Shown piece after piece: positions 63,786 through 64,000 of a stretch of 64,000 nt of DNA. Location: NCBI RefSeq assembly GCF_021165935.1, contig NZ_CP088953.1:2713501-2777500 (forward strand). The letters are read 5' to 3'. Made by a program: the position numbers and the translations under genes. The notes under the pieces are model-generated. The model saw only the letters and a list, made by a program, of their open reading frames with translations. It searched no databases and was not told the DNA's origin. Source of the stretch: Microbulbifer elongatus (GTDB lineage: Bacteria > Pseudomonadota > Gammaproteobacteria > Pseudomonadales > Cellvibrionaceae). Position 1 is the first letter of the stretch, and each line of letters starts with the position of its first letter.

Positions 63786-64000
63786 CTATCGCCGCAGGAT
63801 CCTCATTTGCAGAAAATGCACAATGGTAGCAATGACAATTCCAAAGCCTGAAATAAGCGATAATTTCAAGATGGAGGCCAGTCTCGGTTCGGTGTGCGCT
63901 GCGAAGAAAACAATAATCCCGAGCCAGTATGCAGGTACAAGATTTAACGGTGGTGCGGCTCTTAATGATAGAACCAGTGAGGCAACGATAAATACAACGG
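63786..64000 (-). CDS. Membrane protein, C-terminal end (partial)
   Basis: An open minus-strand frame of ~70 residues runs in from the right edge and stops at 63786. It is strongly hydrophobic with about two to three membrane helices (LNLVPAYWLGIIVFFAAHTE; ISGFGIVIATIVHFLQM) and a basic end (RILRR). The start lies outside the window and I do not recognise a family. The 63690-63785 gap shows nothing else. Confidence 0.55.
   Translation of the reverse strand, partial: VVFIVASLVLSLRAAPPLNLVPAYWLGIIVFFAAHTEPRLASILKLSLISGFGIVIATIVHFLQMRILRR

Overview
The window reads as a piece of chromosome from a marine, Gram-negative gammaproteobacterium. A Microbulbifer-like member of the Cellvibrionales fits best, but that is inferred from gene content and order, not from a marker-gene comparison. 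Pointers are Kdo/lipid A genes, the gacA-uvrC-pgsA-tRNA order known from gammaproteobacteria, a full type II secretion operon, two large TonB-dependent receptors, PsrA-like fatty-acid operators in front of the ETF genes, and moderately GC-rich, densely packed coding sequence.

Layout. 1-3253: envelope biosynthesis (msbA 3' end, lpxK, kdsB, murB). 3.5-6.8 kb: gacA/uvrY-type regulator, uvrC, pgsA. 6.9-11.6 kb: secreted nuclease, serine hydrolase, tRNA-Leu and tRNA-Cys with a decayed tRNA-Cys copy, a structured intergenic region, a membrane-associated metallopeptidase and tRNA-Pro. 11.6-14.1 kb: tesB, a TetR regulator and a DUF1285 protein. 14.3-19 kb: a lipoprotein plus TonB receptor pair behind a possible Pho box. 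19.2-23 kb: divergent etf-QO and etfBA. 23.2-33.9 kb: gspCDEFGHIJKLM in one strand. 34-37 kb: two small proteins and a degenerate hybrid sensor kinase. 37-40.2 kb: a second TonB receptor broken by a frameshift. 40.7-43.5 kb: arsenic operon arsR-arsC-acr3-arsH. 43.6-46.7 kb: exonuclease III and the Prc/Tsp protease. 46.9-52.4 kb: TetR-controlled RND efflux pair. 52.4-55.1 kb: modABC. 55.2-57 kb: ECF sigma/anti-sigma pair and an MscS-type channel. 57.1-61.9 kb: two tyrosine recombinases flanking a KfrA-like coiled-coil DNA-binding protein and a thioesterase. 62-64 kb: an SDR enzyme beside a deleted AraC regulator, then the end of a membrane protein.

How the parts work together. Much of the window serves the envelope: building it (lpxK, kdsB, murB, pgsA), secreting through it (T2SS), importing across it (TonB receptors, molybdate ABC transporter) and pumping out of it (RND pump, Acr3). 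Control is mostly local: each TetR, ArsR and KfrA-like gene has a palindrome next to it, and the two TetR loci share an identical 12-bp palindrome, which suggests shared or cross regulation.

The most unusual items are the int/kfrA divergent module with three stacked inverted repeats, the hybrid kinase that lacks its phospho-accepting histidine, the internally deleted araC gene, the frameshifted TonB receptor, the candidate structured RNA before a strong orphan terminator at 9.8 kb, and the acidic Ser/Gly/Asp tail of GspJ. No rRNA genes, insertion sequences or CRISPR arrays were seen.
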